Shown: positions 1 through 13,700, counted from the first letter of the stretch. The stretch is 34,300 nt of DNA from Plakobranchus ocellatus (GCA_019648995.1 BLXT01000545.1:641394-675693), one strand, 5' to 3'. Program-made: numbers and translations. Notes: generated by a model not told the origin, from the sequence alone.

Positions 1-365
1 GTGGCTTGACGTTTCCTTGCAGTTCTGACCAGTGATCTTCTTTTATTAGCTTCATTCAGAACTCTCTCATTTGTTTTCTTTGCGGTCCAAGGTATCCGGA
101 GCATTCTTCTAAGGAACCACATTTCTGTTGCTTCTAGCTTATTTTGAGTTTGCTTTGAGATTGTCCATGCTTCGCATCCATACATTAGAACCGGTTCTAT
201 GTAGCACTGGAGGGCTCTTTTCCTCGTTTTGATGGAGATGTGTTTATTTGTCAGGATTATTTTCTTCTTTTGAAAGTTGATCTTTGCCTGAGCAGTTCTT
301 GCTGATATTTCCCTGTTTGTTTTGCCATCGTTTGAAATTATTGTTCCTAGATATTTGAACTTTTC
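1..365 (-). mobile_element. LINE reverse-transcriptase C-terminal fragment (RTE-like?), cut by window edge
   Basis: Read on the minus strand from about 365 to 1, one frame is open without stops. It begins EKFKYLGTIISNDGK and contains ALQCYIEPVLMYGCEAWTIS and LEATEMWFLRRMLRIPW, then TNERVLNEA. This is the region after the catalytic core in non-LTR retrotransposons of the kind often labelled endonuclease-reverse transcriptase. The frame is closed by a stop upstream of about 400, so the 5' part is missing. The 3' part runs off the window. The clade is uncertain; RTE is my best guess. Confidence 0.85.
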
Positions 366-3300
366 TAAATAATAAATCATAGCAGTATTTAATTATATGT
401 GCATGAAGAGTAAAATGTGACATGATATGCATATCGGACTAATCCTAGATAGCTCTCAGCCGTGACATATAATGAATATCAAAGCGACAACTTGTCACTT
501 TTCTTATTGAAGAAGAAATGGCGTGCATCATATGTCATAAACCGTCACAAAAGGGTTAAAATCTGTTGCAAGCAGCAGACCTGCTTTTTATTTTTATTTA
601 GTTGAGGATGAAAAGACCAAAAGTCATTCCTTAGTGCTGCTTTTCTAAGAGTGGGCTGTTTGTGCTCGCTATGCTGTAATGATAATGGGCACTGGCACAT
701 ATTTATTTGTGTTGATTGCAACTATATAACAAATTCTTCATGGCAAGCTTAGTTTTTGAGTTTGAACCATGAACAAAGGACATTCCTCCAGGATTTACAC
801 TTATTATAAGTAAAAAATGTTTGTTTTTCCTCGTTTCATGTTATTAAATATGCTCACATGCTTTCTATTATCAATATTTATTTCTTTATGATATTTATTA
901 TAATATTTCTTTAAAAGTTAGTTTGCTATCAATATTGTTGCATGCATATGTATATACATATATAGATTTTTTGAAGATTGAAAAAGATGAAATAAAAAAA
1001 AAAAATTCAAAGCCCGACAATTGGAAATGAAAGTTTTAGCAGGGTATATGAAGAACCTAAATCAGCATTTTTAAGCTGGCATAAAGTTATTATCTTGCAA
1101 ACTGCTTAATTCCATAAATATAAAACCATCGATAAAAATTAAGATCATGTTTACAGCTTTTAAAAATGGTTCAAATTTTTTCATACTTGGAATATGTTAC
1201 TCTTTCTTACAGAAAAATTTTCTTTTTGAAGTCCTATGAAAAATGGCACCATTTTGTTTGGGTTGTAATTTTTGTTACAATCAGCGTAAGTTGTGAATTA
1301 AGTAAAGAGAAAATTACAGGCGGCAATCAAAAAAATCTTTTTATTGATATTTTCCATGTGCTTAAAACATGTAAATTAAATTGTTATACCAGATCTGGTG
1401 GAAAGAATCTTTTTGAACTGAACTCAGAGGATTCTTTTGATTAAAAAGTTTAAATGTTAAATGAAACATTTAAAGATGACACATTTAAATTTATGATGCC
1501 ATGTTATTTCTTTTGTTACAAACAAAATCTTCAGACCAGTCCTAATTAGTTGATGTTGAATAGATACCTTTTGAGATAAAATGCTTTTTGAATTTTTTTT
1601 TCTTCTGTACAATGCTTTTTTTTTATGGTAAAAATCCCATATTTTGGCTTAGAATTAACATAATTCTATCCAGGTGTCAAAATTGCTAAGTGCATGGACT
1701 GAAAATGATAATAAAAAAAAATATTCAGAAATAAGACTTCCTACTTCTTTGAACTGGTGTCAACAGACAATAGTTCAATTGTGGGGTCATTTTTTTTGGT
1801 TTTTGTGATCTCATGAAATAGAGATCAGGCAAGATCTAATAAGGAACATTTGTAATTTGGGTAAACAAAAAGGATCTCATTTTCCGCAAAATTTATTTGT
1901 TTATTTTTATCTTTTTTTGTAAATGAATGTCTGTCTGTAAAGTATTGAACATTTTGTCAATTTTACATAACATTAATTAAAAGCGGTACATTTTTGTACA
2001 GTTCTGAAACTGAAAAGCTCAAAAGTGCTTTTATTGATTCAAGACATTAATGGGGTAAATGTGCATGTAGTTTTTGATTTTTAATGAACTACATGTAGTG
2101 AAAAGGGTGAGCAGATCTAATAAACTATGTTTCACATGTATACAGTCAAACATGTATTTTTAAAAAAAATGTATTCTAAGGAGCTGCAGTTTAGTTACTG
2201 AATCACTCAATCCACAAAAAAGTATACTGCAATATTTTTTAATCACATCTTTATTTTATCGAGAGATAGAATTATAAATATTTTCAAAACGGGTTTTCTG
2301 GCTAGGAGCAAAACTGTCCAGAAATCTGAAGACGGTTCATACAACGATTGAAGATACCATGTTTTACAGACTTTATTCTTGTGGAGAAAAAAAAAATCAG
2401 GTTCAAAATAGTCCAAGGAAAACATTTTTTTAGGGACACCATGCTTGGCAATAAAAACATAGATTACTGTATTCCTTACGTTATTTTAAAAAAAATCAAC
2501 GGACTTAGGGTATGTGCTCAGGAAGTAAAATGTTGTGTAAAAACAAGAATTGTTGTTTCCTCATGAAATTGATTTATGATTTCATTGAGAACATTTTTGA
2601 GGCTAGTCCAAATGAGTCTGGTGTCATATATATATGTATCTTTGAGAAAAAAGGTATTAGTTTTTTTTCTTGTTTGAAACTTTCAAAAAAAAAAAAAAAA
2701 ACCTTAAATGCTTATGTCTTGACTCAGAATCATGATATATCTGTATTTGACCTCAGCATTACAGAGCTATTAGAATGAAATTGCAATTTAAATTATTTCA
2801 ATGGGACTTGCAACTCATTTGGACAAGTCTCAAGACAAATGGATTTTTCACGTTGCATAATATGTAAATTCTTGCACTTTGCAGTATTATTCCACACACA
2901 CCTGTTTTAAAAATTATTTTTTGCTATGCTCCATGTATTATCTGTAAATTTCTTTTATGTGCTTGAAATTCTTTTATCTGTTTGAAATTATTCACTTCAA
3001 AAAATCTTTGTGCTTTGTTTAAAAAAAAATTCCTCAGCATATATGTTATTCTTTCACAACAATCGCAGTTCCTCACAGTGGTGTCACACATATATTTGGG
3101 ATGCATTTTTTTTCCACTTTGAGTTTTTCTTTGCACCTTTCTTCAAGTAACTGTAGCAAAAGTTCTCAGTGTAAAAAATTATCATTGTATTAAAAATGTA
3201 TCTAAGTTGCTAATCATGGCAGGAATAATAAAATGCACATATACATGGTGTGATCACCAAATGAGACTTTATTGAAAAATTCCTGTTGAAAATAGCTTTC

Positions 3301-5009
3301 AACTTTCATGTTTTCTAGAGGTTTAAAGAAATTTAGGGCATGAAAAAAAAAACATAATTAGACACTTGTTCTTGCCTCTTCATTTTTTATTTGGTTGTGC
3401 ATTTTTGAAAGCATAAAAATTTGCCCTGAAAGCTGTTTTGAGATGAAAAAAAAACTTTTTGCCATATTTCTATCGATATCTTGCACATATATTTATTTTT
3501 ATCATGTAGTTTGCATATGGGCAACTTTGATTTTAATTTAAAATGTAATCTAAAATATCCCTATCAAATGTTTGCATTAGATGATTTCGTTTTGTGCACT
3601 GATGCATTCCTTCTTTTTTTTTCCCAACTGGCCTTCCTTAAGGAAAAAGTTGACATTCTTATGATTAAAAAAAAAAAACAAAAATACACAGATTTATGGT
3701 GAATGGGACTGGGAAATTATATGGCAAAATCATTTATATGCTTACTTTTTTGCCCTACTGAACAATCTATGATTGCCAAATAAACTATAAGTTTGTCACC
3801 ACAAAAATTAACTTGTCTTTTTTCTTTTTAAAAAACTGCATTGTTTTCGTTGTTTCACATAGTGCTTAGCTTCATAGTGTTACAAAAAAAAATCGTAATG
3901 GTTACAAAAAATGCACAAGATTATGAAAATACAAAAGTGTCTAATTTATTTCGGATTTTGCTCTGGATGAAACAGAGAGAATCTGTTCTCTATTCACTGA
4001 AGGGGCCACAGCTGACCGAATGCCTGAAGATACCCTGAGTATTGCTTAGGGTAATGATTGTTTTACTGAATTAAATCACTTGAAAGTGTATTGCAGCTGT
4101 GCATTTACAATGTATAGACAACGTATAATTAAAAGGAGTGAAGATAGAATTAGTGCAAAAATAACTGGGATTAAAAAAATATTTGTATCAGAAAAAGAAA
4201 GCCAAAACCTGTCACTTGTCAGTTGTATAAGTTAGTGTGCATTTTTGCTGTTATTTACTTTGGGTCTAAATTATTAATTTTTTTGCTGATGGGTTACTAA
4301 ATTGGATAATCCCAACTAGCCAGATAAGCATACTGTGACATTGTACATCCAAATGTCTCAAGAAAGGAATTATACACTATCAATGCCAGAGTCATAAATG
4401 GTTACATCACGTGACAAATTATTGTTTTGCCAACTCTGACATAACTTGAATCTCCAAGTTTTGATTTCCAATAGAAAAAAGTTAAAATGTCTACCTATAT
4501 TTGGTATAGCTCTGCAATGATTGTTTTCAAAAAAGAACCATGTCACCTTTTTCTTTCTAAAATTTAAAGTTTCTCTTTATCATTTTACTCTAACACAAAA
4601 GCAAAAACAAAAAAATAACAAATGCAGATCACTTGCATAATAAATAAATTGTTTATCTTGTTCTTCATGCATTTTGTTAAAACAATGAAAATTCAAGGGT
4701 AAACTTTCGTTTCAAATGAATGTGAACTTGATGTGAACATCTGAGAATTTAATTAATTTACAATTAACTCAAATTGTTGAAAAACATTTTGGAAAAATAA
4801 AAGACACACACACAGGGCAAATGAACAAAGAAAAAACATGAAGCAAGGGAGCAAAAATCCTTAATTGAAAACTTGCCGACTTATCTAGCATGAAATCTTA
4901 GAAGCCAATAAACTGAAACCATATTAAAAGCAAACACGTACAGCTCCTTTCATTTGTCTTGAAACTGTTCAATTTTCATCATTACTTAATACTATTAAAA
5001 CATTGAGCC
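366..5009. other. Gene-poor AT-rich DNA
   Basis: I see short poly-A and poly-T runs and only short chance reading frames, such as a 92-codon one at 1166-1444 with no recognisable motif. There is no supported gene or RNA. Confidence 0.6.
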
Positions 5010-5356
5010 TTTTTTCCCATTATTCTCACAGACCTGCCAACCCCAAATTTTGCTCACAGGAATATTCAACTCTACTTATAGGATTTAGAATGTCTCACAG
5101 AAATATGCCTGCACACTGATGTGCTTTTTTCCCATTATTCTTACAGACCTGCCAACCCCAAATTTTGCTCACAGGAATATTCAACTCTACTTATAGGAAT
5201 TTAGAATGTCTCACAGAAATATGCCTGCACACTGATGTGCTTTTTTCCCATTATTCTTACAGACCTGCCAACCCCAAATTTTGCTCACAGGAATATTCAA
5301 CTCTATTTAAAGGAATTTAGAATGTCTCACAGAAATATGCCAGCACACTGATGTGC
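5010..5356. repeat. Three tandem copies of a 115-116 bp unit
   Basis: Units run 5010-5124, 5125-5240 and 5241-5356, each starting TTTTTTCCCATTATTCT and ending CACTGATGTGC. They differ by only a few bases (CTCACA or CTTACA; CTTATA or TTTAAA; CCTG or CCAG). Each carries ACAGACCTGCCAAC. There are no spacers, so this is a minisatellite-like array, not a CRISPR. Confidence 0.95.
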
Positions 5357-6640
5357 ATTGATAAAGCATATAACATAATGCTTAACCACAGATATTGCTA
5401 CAACCTTAAAGTATAATGTCAGTGGCTAATTAATAAACCTTCGGCCCTCAAAGATGCAAAAAAAGTGTCTCCCTTCACAATGCTAACAGTCCAATAATGT
5501 CACCACTTGCCAAGTCTAAAAGATTGGCAGACTTTAGCTCTGGATGCTGAAGAATTTTGTTAAGTGCACCCCAAAACTCAGCTAGCTCGCAATATTAGAG
5601 GGTACATAGAAAAATAATACTTATGTGCGACAAGTCTGCAGAATCTCAGATGAGCCTACAATTATAATCCATTCTGTATTTAATGTTAAAAAAAACCCCA
5701 AAAACATCTAGTCTAGATTGTGGTGAAATATAAATTCTTTGGAAACGTCATTCATGATATGAAAAAAAACAAACCCCAACAAACTGATATATGAACAACA
5801 TTAGGTGATATTGATGTGAACTTTGCCGTCAAAATGAGCACACTGAGGTCTCACTCTTTCCTGGCTTATTTCCCATTCGTATCCTATTATAAACTTTCAA
5901 AGGTTAAAATGAATGGGTCAAAATATCAAAGTTTATATTTTATTCCTTTGAAGTACTATGAAAGAATTTTTTTTTTTTTTTTTGTAATTGACACAATTTT
6001 CTTCTAGCCTTACAAAGTTTGACATCAATCTCACAACGTCTAGATCTAATCTCAATATTGATGAAGACTAAAATAGAATTCAAACATTGCTGCCTAGTTC
6101 TGTTTTTTGGCCAATCTAAATCATATCTGCATCAAGACTTGCTGCTGGATATAGCTCTCCATGAGTGCACATTCTATTTTTATTATCTCTGCCTTTCAAA
6201 TGTTCGATGACAAAGACAACAATATATCCTACCAATAAAACAGATTAGAAGCTAGATCTAGAGCTGACATATGCGCGTTAAGAACTATTCATGATTTAAA
6301 ACTCTTCATTTGCTTCATCATTTAGATTTATTGATAAACTTTTGTTTGTGGGGGATGAAATTGGTGGATCACCATAATTAGATTTTTCAACTCAGTTTTC
6401 TCATGTTCAACAATACAATTAGAAGTGTTGACGTTTCTTGGAACTGTACAAGGGACATCACTCTCATCAACAAATTTTATTTGAAACAGAAAGGGTGATT
6501 AGTCCAATAATGTCCAAGGCCTACTGAACAAAAAACGATCCCAAACTATCGTCTGACACCTTTCTACCCCCAACCCCAAACAAACACACAAATTCCTCTA
6601 CAGTTACAACCAAATGACCATAATATATTTCAATAAGGCG
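5357..6640. other. Non-coding stretch
   Basis: AT-rich sequence with short chance frames (5816-6007, 6019-6210) that match nothing I recognise. It may be the interior of a repeat whose ends carry the word ACAGACCTGCCAAC. Confidence 0.5.
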
Positions 6641-6715
6641 GACTAAGAAACGTGGCAGCCTTTATTTGAAGATGGCGGGAATCTATCTAGGTTACATGTT
6701 CGCGAAGTAATTGAT
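6641..6715 (+). promoter_or_regulatory. CpG-bearing patch with YY1-like AAGATGGCGGGA
   Basis: In CpG-poor surroundings this patch holds several CpGs (GGCGGA, ACGTGG, GGCGGG, TTCGCGAA). The word AAGATGGCGGGA at 6669-6680 resembles the YY1 site that often overlaps start codons of housekeeping genes. A frame M-A-G-I-Y-L-G-Y-M-F-A-K then stops. No linked gene was found on either strand. Confidence 0.3.
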
Positions 6716-6716
6716 T

Positions 6717-6753
6717 ATGTTATACTATAACATATATATGTTACATATATAAC
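6717..6753. repeat. Cluster of short palindromes
   Basis: ATGTTATACTATAACAT (6717-6733) is a palindrome with 8-base arms around one C. ACATATATATGT (6731-6742) overlaps it, and GTTACATATATAAC follows. The TA-rich cruciform potential is clear; function is unknown. Confidence 0.6.
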
Positions 6754-9700
6754 TTAAGTAAGTAGACGCTTCTCACACACAATTACATATGCCCATGTCC
6801 CGCGGCACAGGAAGGAAAGCAAACAAAGAATGAAATAACTAGAAAGGCACCTTTGGAGGCAGAGTGGTGGCTTCTGCATCCCTACCATAAGATTAGGGCG
6901 AGCATAAAAAGGCCAGGCTCTAAATCTGAGCAGGGGTCACTCCTTTCAAGTTACTTCATTGTTTGTAAGTGAGCATTACATGCACAATCCTATGCACTGA
7001 TCACAAGCATCAATAGCATAGATTTGGATTCATGACTACAGGAACATGCAGCACTGTGATGTATCAATAATGCAAAAGTTACTCAGTTCCCTTACACAGT
7101 ATGTTGAATAAACCTTATGAAATGCAAATTAGATGCCTAGGTCATATTGATAATGATAAAAAAAAAATATTTTGTCCACTGCAAGTTAGATGAGGGAAAA
7201 AAAAACACAACGGTTGTTGATATCAGGTAGTTCCAAAAAATAAAACAAAAGCTTTTTTGTTGGTTTTTTTTTGTTTTTGCTTTCTCCTGTCACAGGAACT
7301 ATTGACCAGAATTTAAGCAGAGCTGCCTTGTAAACGAATTTGTGGGTTTTTACCAGAATTCGTTCCATGCACAACGGAAAGTTGGCAGGTCTGTTTTGAC
7401 TTTGCTGGGGCAGTTTGTTTATTTTCTTTTTTTTTTTTTTAATTTTTACTTTGGTTAAAAATTAATATTTGAATTTTTAAGCAATACTATGACATCACAA
7501 CAAGAAATTGAAATTCATATTTTACTTTAGATAACATCTGGAAATTTTTCTGATCAAGACACCTACATTTTAAAGGCAACAATGAAGATAAAAAAAAACT
7601 GCTGACAACTGTGCTATTTCAAGTAACTGTTGCACAAGACCATTCAGACTTATAGAGGTAGACCTTGGAATAACTGAAGAAACACGGAATAAAAGGACAT
7701 CAGTGGCAACTTTTTATCTGCCAAAAAAAAATCCACATTTCAGATTTCAACTGCGTTGAGACTAGACTAGGGGTAAAACATCATCTAAAGGCTAATCAGT
7801 CCCATTTTGATAGTGCCATCCAAAAGCATTAAATTAAACAACAAAAACAAACACCTGTGATGAGAGTGTCTTTTTCACTGAATTTGGAGAAGAAATAGAC
7901 GATTTGCTGACTCAGTGATACACGGCAGTAAAACACTCAATTTCTTGCACGGTGTTTCCCTTTCACAAGGCTATACAGTGTGGTTTCATAACTACGGAAA
8001 ATACATAAATAGAATTTGACTTTGGAGTTGGGTCAGGGACTTGAGACCACTTGGCATAAATTTCTTAATTAAATTTTTGTTTAATTTTAGCCAAACTACA
8101 CTTCTGTTATGCTGCTCTTGAACATTATAAATTAAAACAACTAAATTTGGAGCAATGCACTTTGTTAAAAAGACATGCCAAAGTCACCACCATAGTCTAT
8201 TCACTATTGTCACTGTCACAAACAGCTTTCAAAAATAATATCAATGTATCAATATTAGAGGTTGCCAAAATGATTCCTTCTGTTTTCAAATACTATCCCA
8301 AAAGTTCTTTCATTTTAGGAAAAACGTAAAGGCAAACCCACTGAAGGCCGAATCAAGGGAATAGGGTCTCATCTAGTCATCACCCAGATTAAAAATCTGT
8401 TCACTTTAGGCACCAATAACTTATCCCTTTTCTATATTTTAAAACATCACTTTTTCTCTATGCTTATCCATCAAAATTCAGTTAACTGAAGCAGAAATCA
8501 CATAGAACAAAAGAAATTATTGTAACACCTTAAGAACTGGCTACAGAGAAAAAATGTAGCAAAGATAAGTAAAAAAATTGAATTTTTAAATATATTTTTA
8601 CAGGTTACTTATGAAGAAATTCATTTCAGAATTAGGGCTGGGAACTAAACTTCAAAGGGAAAGGCAAATTTCACCACTTAACTTCACCAAATTTTAGCAC
8701 ATCTGTATTGACTCATGCTCAAAAGCCTGGTTATGACATCTGCATTCCACGAACAATAAATTTACGTCTATGAGCTATTTAGACATTTTCATGCCTGGTG
8801 ATGAATGTAGAAAACTGAAGGAGTATGTAACAACCCAATATACCAGTCCCTCAAAAATATAGTTAGTTCATTAAAAAAAATATGCAAGTGAGGAAAAACA
8901 TACAAAACTTCTCCCCCTTCATTATCTATTCTCTACATCCATAAGTTCTTTTTTGACACTTCCCCAGCTTTGAAATCTATATCACTATCAGCACCAGCTG
9001 ATGATCTCAGAAAGGGTCACATTTATAGGGAGATTTTACTTTGGAAATTCAACTATGTCCTTTTGGCTGCCTGCAGCCTAATATGAAAATGAAAGCTACA
9101 ACAAATGAAACAAAATTATTAAACATGTGCACTTCGTAAACCACATGAACTTTTTAGGCATAAGATAAAAGAGCAGTTCAGCCTTGAGTAGTACAAATTT
9201 TAAAAAAAGTTAACACAAGCATATTATTTGATGCAATTATATGTTTAGCATAAGCTTTTGTTAAAAAAAAACAACAAAAAACAAAAAATGTTGATTAGCA
9301 CCATTATTTTCTTCACTCTGCCATGAGAGCACTTAAAAATTTTATTTTAAAATCCATTATCAATTTCAAAAATGTATATATAGCAGTCTCATGGAAAAAG
9401 AGTAGAACTGCAGGTCCACATCATGTAGTTCAAATCAAAATATTAAAGTAAAGAAGTAAAAATTTTCCAATGCTTTTTTAAAAAAAAAAAGTCTATAGCA
9501 TAGAAAAGTTCTCTGTAAACAGAAGTGAGTAGTTTTCAAAACTCTAATTAATGGTTTTCAATTTAAGCCACACAGATCTGCAGCATGATTCACTTTGTGG
9601 GACTGCTACACATATAAAACTATTGCATCAGCTGGTATTGAGCTACTATGTGAAAGCTGACCCATTTGATCCCCAATCAGGGTCAACACATTTTATCTGC

Positions 9701-10129
9701 TCTGTTACATTCACCCATCTGGATATTTAGGTCTCTTAGAACTTGGGGAAAATAAAGGCGGCAAAGAAAGCAGCAGTAAACTACCTCACAATGTTGGATG
9801 CAAGAAAAAAGATATCTAATCCTAAATTCTTAAAGCTCATCCCAAGAGTAGAAATTGTTTTACCATAATGATATGATGTTCTAACTTTATATACACAGTT
9901 ACTGTGGTGGCATGATTAAGCTACTGAGACTAGAGATAGTTAAGTATTAAAGCATTGACCTTTGTCAAGTCTGCTGTGTGCCCTTGAAAAAGGCACTTTG
10001 CATATCCATCCTCTAGAGAAACAGGTACTTGCAATAAAGGCACCTTAAAAAAAAATGTAGAAACTAGAGCCTAACAGCTACACGTATACAAACAGGCTCC
10101 ATCAATCATGTCAAATTTGAAAAGCTTAC
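6754..10129. other. Non-coding stretch downstream of WDR24
   Basis: No supported gene. It contains GTTGGCAGGTCTGT at 7381-7394, several poly-A tracts and a short SINE-like motif near 9976-10003. Confidence 0.55.
9976..10003. repeat. Possible SINE-derived fragment
   Basis: GTGTGCCCTTGAAAAAGGCA resembles the GTGCCCTTGAGCAAGGCAC stretch seen in several animal tRNA-derived SINEs. No A or B box or tail is visible nearby, so this is weak. Confidence 0.2.
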
Positions 10130-10624
10130 CAAGGACAGTTGTTAAAAAATGAATTTATTTATACATTTCAAATAATAACAAAAATCAATTTAACAAAAAC
10201 GTATTATATTTATACAGGACAACTTTGCTTATCACAGTTTTATGGACATTCAACACAACATAGCTGATTTGGAGCTGCCTGCAAGGAGCATGTCTGTTCT
10301 TCAGTTTATAATCTCTTTGTAAAAACCTTTGGCTTCTTTTCCCTCAGTTACCATGTTCTTCAAGGCTCTCAAAAGATTGGAATGCAGTAAGATCATACAA
10401 AAGTTTTAAGAATTCAAACTGAAATTTGATGTATGCTTTACATTATCTTGAGAGGCCTTCTCTGTTTCCATTTTCCCTTTCTAAAAATGTTTGATTTTCC
10501 TTCAATATCAGCTTGTTTGTGTCGTTATTCAATTAATATATGTAATCCCAGCCATGTTTTTGTGTTTCTCTATAAATTATTAAGCACTGAAATATAAGGC
10601 ATTGAAGCAGAATCCAGACTGAGG
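10130..10624 (-). other. Inferred WDR24 3' UTR
   Basis: Non-coding sequence follows the stop. An AATAAA on the minus strand (plus TTTATT at 10154-10159) lies about 470 bases beyond it and is the nearest good polyadenylation signal I noted. The 3' end near 10130 is inference. Confidence 0.45.
10154..10159 (-). terminator. Candidate poly(A) signal AATAAA for WDR24
   Basis: An exact AATAAA hexamer reading in the gene's direction, about 470 bases after the stop. AT-rich DNA yields such hexamers often, so transcript data must decide. Confidence 0.4.
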
Positions 10625-10760
10625 TCAGGAGTATTCACAAAGATGTCCACAGCCTGCTGGACACTTAGGGTTGATTTCCAACCATTCTTGCATGTGTTCC
10701 ATGTGACCACCATGACCGCATCCCTGGCACCAGGACATCAGACCATGCACTGGTTGGTGG
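10625..10760 (-). CDS. WDR24: WDR24 coding exon 18, zinc-domain C-terminus (residues 765-809)
   Basis: It encodes [19 protein letters not shown] (from Trp775) and then [12 protein letters not shown] followed by TGA. It is nearly identical in pattern to the human WCQGCSHGGHLQHIMKWLE and [12 protein letters not shown]. Candidate zinc ligands are C765, H766, C776, C779, H781, H784, H787, C798, C802, H804 and C806. This is the RING-like end that holds GATOR2 subunits together (family knowledge). The acceptor is CTCAACCAG. Confidence 0.98.
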
Positions 10761-13700
10761 CTGGTTGAGATGGAAAATAACCATATTACATTAACATTCT
10801 ATTTCTAATTTATTTTACGTAGCATTTGATCCCAGTATACACCACACATCAAGTGACTGCATGCCTACAATGGACAGATCAAAGTTTTCATTCACACCAC
10901 ATAGAGTATTAGTGTATCTATAAGCTTTTTACAAATTATAGATCTTATTATTGTAGTACTGCTGCGAGAAAGAATCTATTTACAAAGCCATTTAAAAAAA
11001 TAAGTCTTGCTATAACAGGTAAACAATAATCCCAAGATGCTTGTGTCATAACTGAGTTTATTGAACTGCACAGGGCCTATTTTTTATAAAATGAGAATGA
11101 AATGAAATGTAATCAAATCTGCAGGCAACTTGTGCACAATGGAAAATTGTAATATGTTGTAAGCATTATAGAACTGTAGAGACCTTATATTAAAAACTTA
11201 TGTCCTAAGAAAAAAAGTTTACAAGAATGCAAAAATGATACTTATTTAGATGAGGATTAGTTTTATCGATCAAAAATAATTCTTTAATGCCATAATATTT
11301 ACCAAATACTGCAGATATTGGTGACTTGTTTGCATTTGTCACACAGCCAGGGTGCTCTTTCACATGCTTTAGAGCATTTGGGGCACTGTGTGTGATAGAC
11401 TGTTGAAACTTGGTTCATAGAACGTACGCCAAGTAACCTAGACTGCTTTATCACTGTGTTTGAAACTGACCAAAGCTCAAAGCGGGCTAAAAGATCTGAA
11501 AGTTACATAATTAGAATCAGTGTTTGCATTCAAAGAAAAGTCAAAAATGATTCAAATATGCACAGTGCAACTGCTGTATTTAAAGGTTCTAATAAAGTCA
11601 TAAGCTGCTAGAAATAACAGACAAAGGATGCAGTCGTACTCAATAGATTGTACCACTGATCACATGGACACCTTGCTGAAGTCAGTTGCAACACAGCATG
11701 AAATTATTCAATCATTTTATTGTTTGAGATCAAAAGAGATTAAACACATGATTTATACACTCATTATGCTTAAGTATTCATTAGAGCAAAATTTCTCTTT
11801 TTTTTATTGGAGACAAAAAAAAAAAAATCAACAGATATAAAATAAGACTGATGAAACAGTAAAAAATAATAAGTAATTAACCTGCTAGAAAACTACATTA
11901 ATGAAGGTTCTATATTGATATTTACCTATATATGAAAAAAACCAACATTCTTGAAATGCTTCATCTATATATGGACGGATGTTTTCACCAAGAACAATTA
12001 GCATGGAAACAGCTGATTGTACATCTCCCTGGCAATCAGAAGAAAAAAAATTATACTTTTATTCTTTGCTCCTTTGCAGACGTGGATACACTACTTGACT
12101 GTGAGTTAAATCAAAGCATAACTAATTTTGGTCTTCTTTACCTTCTGTATTCCAGTCAAACTGGAATGAGCTGGGATATAATTTTTTTTTTAACCCCCCT
12201 TTGTAGATTCAAAACATTCATAAAAAACTTAACATAAATTTGAAGAATGCAGATGTCCTTTTGGTCAGCTTCATTAATAGAGTGTTACTTTGATAAGACT
12301 TGACCATTCCATGGATTTTCATCATAGTCAAAAAGCCCCAGTGTTGCAATTTGATTCATTTCAATTCTTTAAATTTAGCACATCAAAAGCTGCTCAGGCA
12401 TATCTTTAGAGGTAATATGAAAGCTTCATTTATGCTCTCTTAATAGAGATTTCCATAGTGCCTTCAATCAGTCGACCTTATGGTCAGTATCTACAATTGT
12501 CTAACATTATTTATTTCATTAAACAAAAGCAGAGCACTAAGGGTGAAAAAAATTGGATAAGAATGAGGCTCTAAAGATTACTGAAGGCAAAGCTTAAACC
12601 CCATGAAACCATGTAAATCAGATTCCAATGTGTCAAAAATCACCATAAATTTTTTACCTTTGATTAAAATAAAAAGTATGTGCAGCTTAGCGATCTTTAT
12701 ACAAGTGAAAATCTCTGCAAAGATTCTGGACTAATAGATGAACAAGTTACAAATCTATACCATTATAAGTTTAGCTTATTCATTTTAGATGTATAGATGT
12801 AGAACTAGTTAGCTGTAAATACCTATCATAAATATCATTAGTATGGTTCAATCTGCTGAGAGAGTTCTTCTTGTCTATAATTAACCAGATTTAGATTTTA
12901 ATCATATCTCATATCTTTCCGCCCTTTTTATGTCAATATAGAGTTAAAAGCTACCGTTATCTTTTTCATAGGATTTTTCAATATATAGAATTATCTAGCA
13001 GAGACATTAGAAGCATCAGTTTTTATAGTGAGGAATCAACAACATGAAATTTTAAATCTCATCACTTCATTCATCTAGCTAGCCACTGTGAAAAAATGTC
13101 ACTCTAAGACATTCCAATTTTATTGGGCAATCATGACCAAGCTTTTGTTCTTACCAACTTTCAGTTCCAATTCTATCATAACTACATAAATATATTTTTG
13201 TGTATGCATATCTCATTACCAAGTCCATATGCAAAACTTAAACCATTATTGCGATGACAAAATAATGTTTTAACAGGAAAGTGTTGGGCTGATTCTTGAA
13301 AAGACATCAAAAGCTTATGAAGAAGAGACATTAGTTTGAAGACATTGAAAAAATTTGATTCTTGGTTAGATTTTACATTGACTGCACCTGAGCTGGATTA
13401 ATAGTTTTACATCTAATTGTAGATCTCTAATTAAAGTCTGACGGAGTATAAGCTTATTTGTGTTTTGAATATAAAATTTCATCAATACTTTGAGAGGACT
13501 TACTATTATTGGTAAAAATTTTCATTCCTTCTTTCTATGTACTTTAAAAGAGACTGTGCACATTTCAATTCATACAGTTTGCTATAAGAAATGCAGTTGA
13601 AATAGCCCCAGATTCATGGTTTACCTGGTCAGCCAAACTGCAGATCATTTCAGCTATGGATGGAGAGAAATCATGAGGCTCTGGGCTGTGCAACTGTGTA

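Noticed and set aside
1166..1444. A 92-codon plus-strand frame
   Set aside because: No recognisable motif, AT-driven composition and no splice or start context. Chance frames of this length are expected in 34 kb.
5010..5356. CRISPR-like array
   Set aside because: The units are contiguous and 116 bases long with no spacers, and the DNA is animal.
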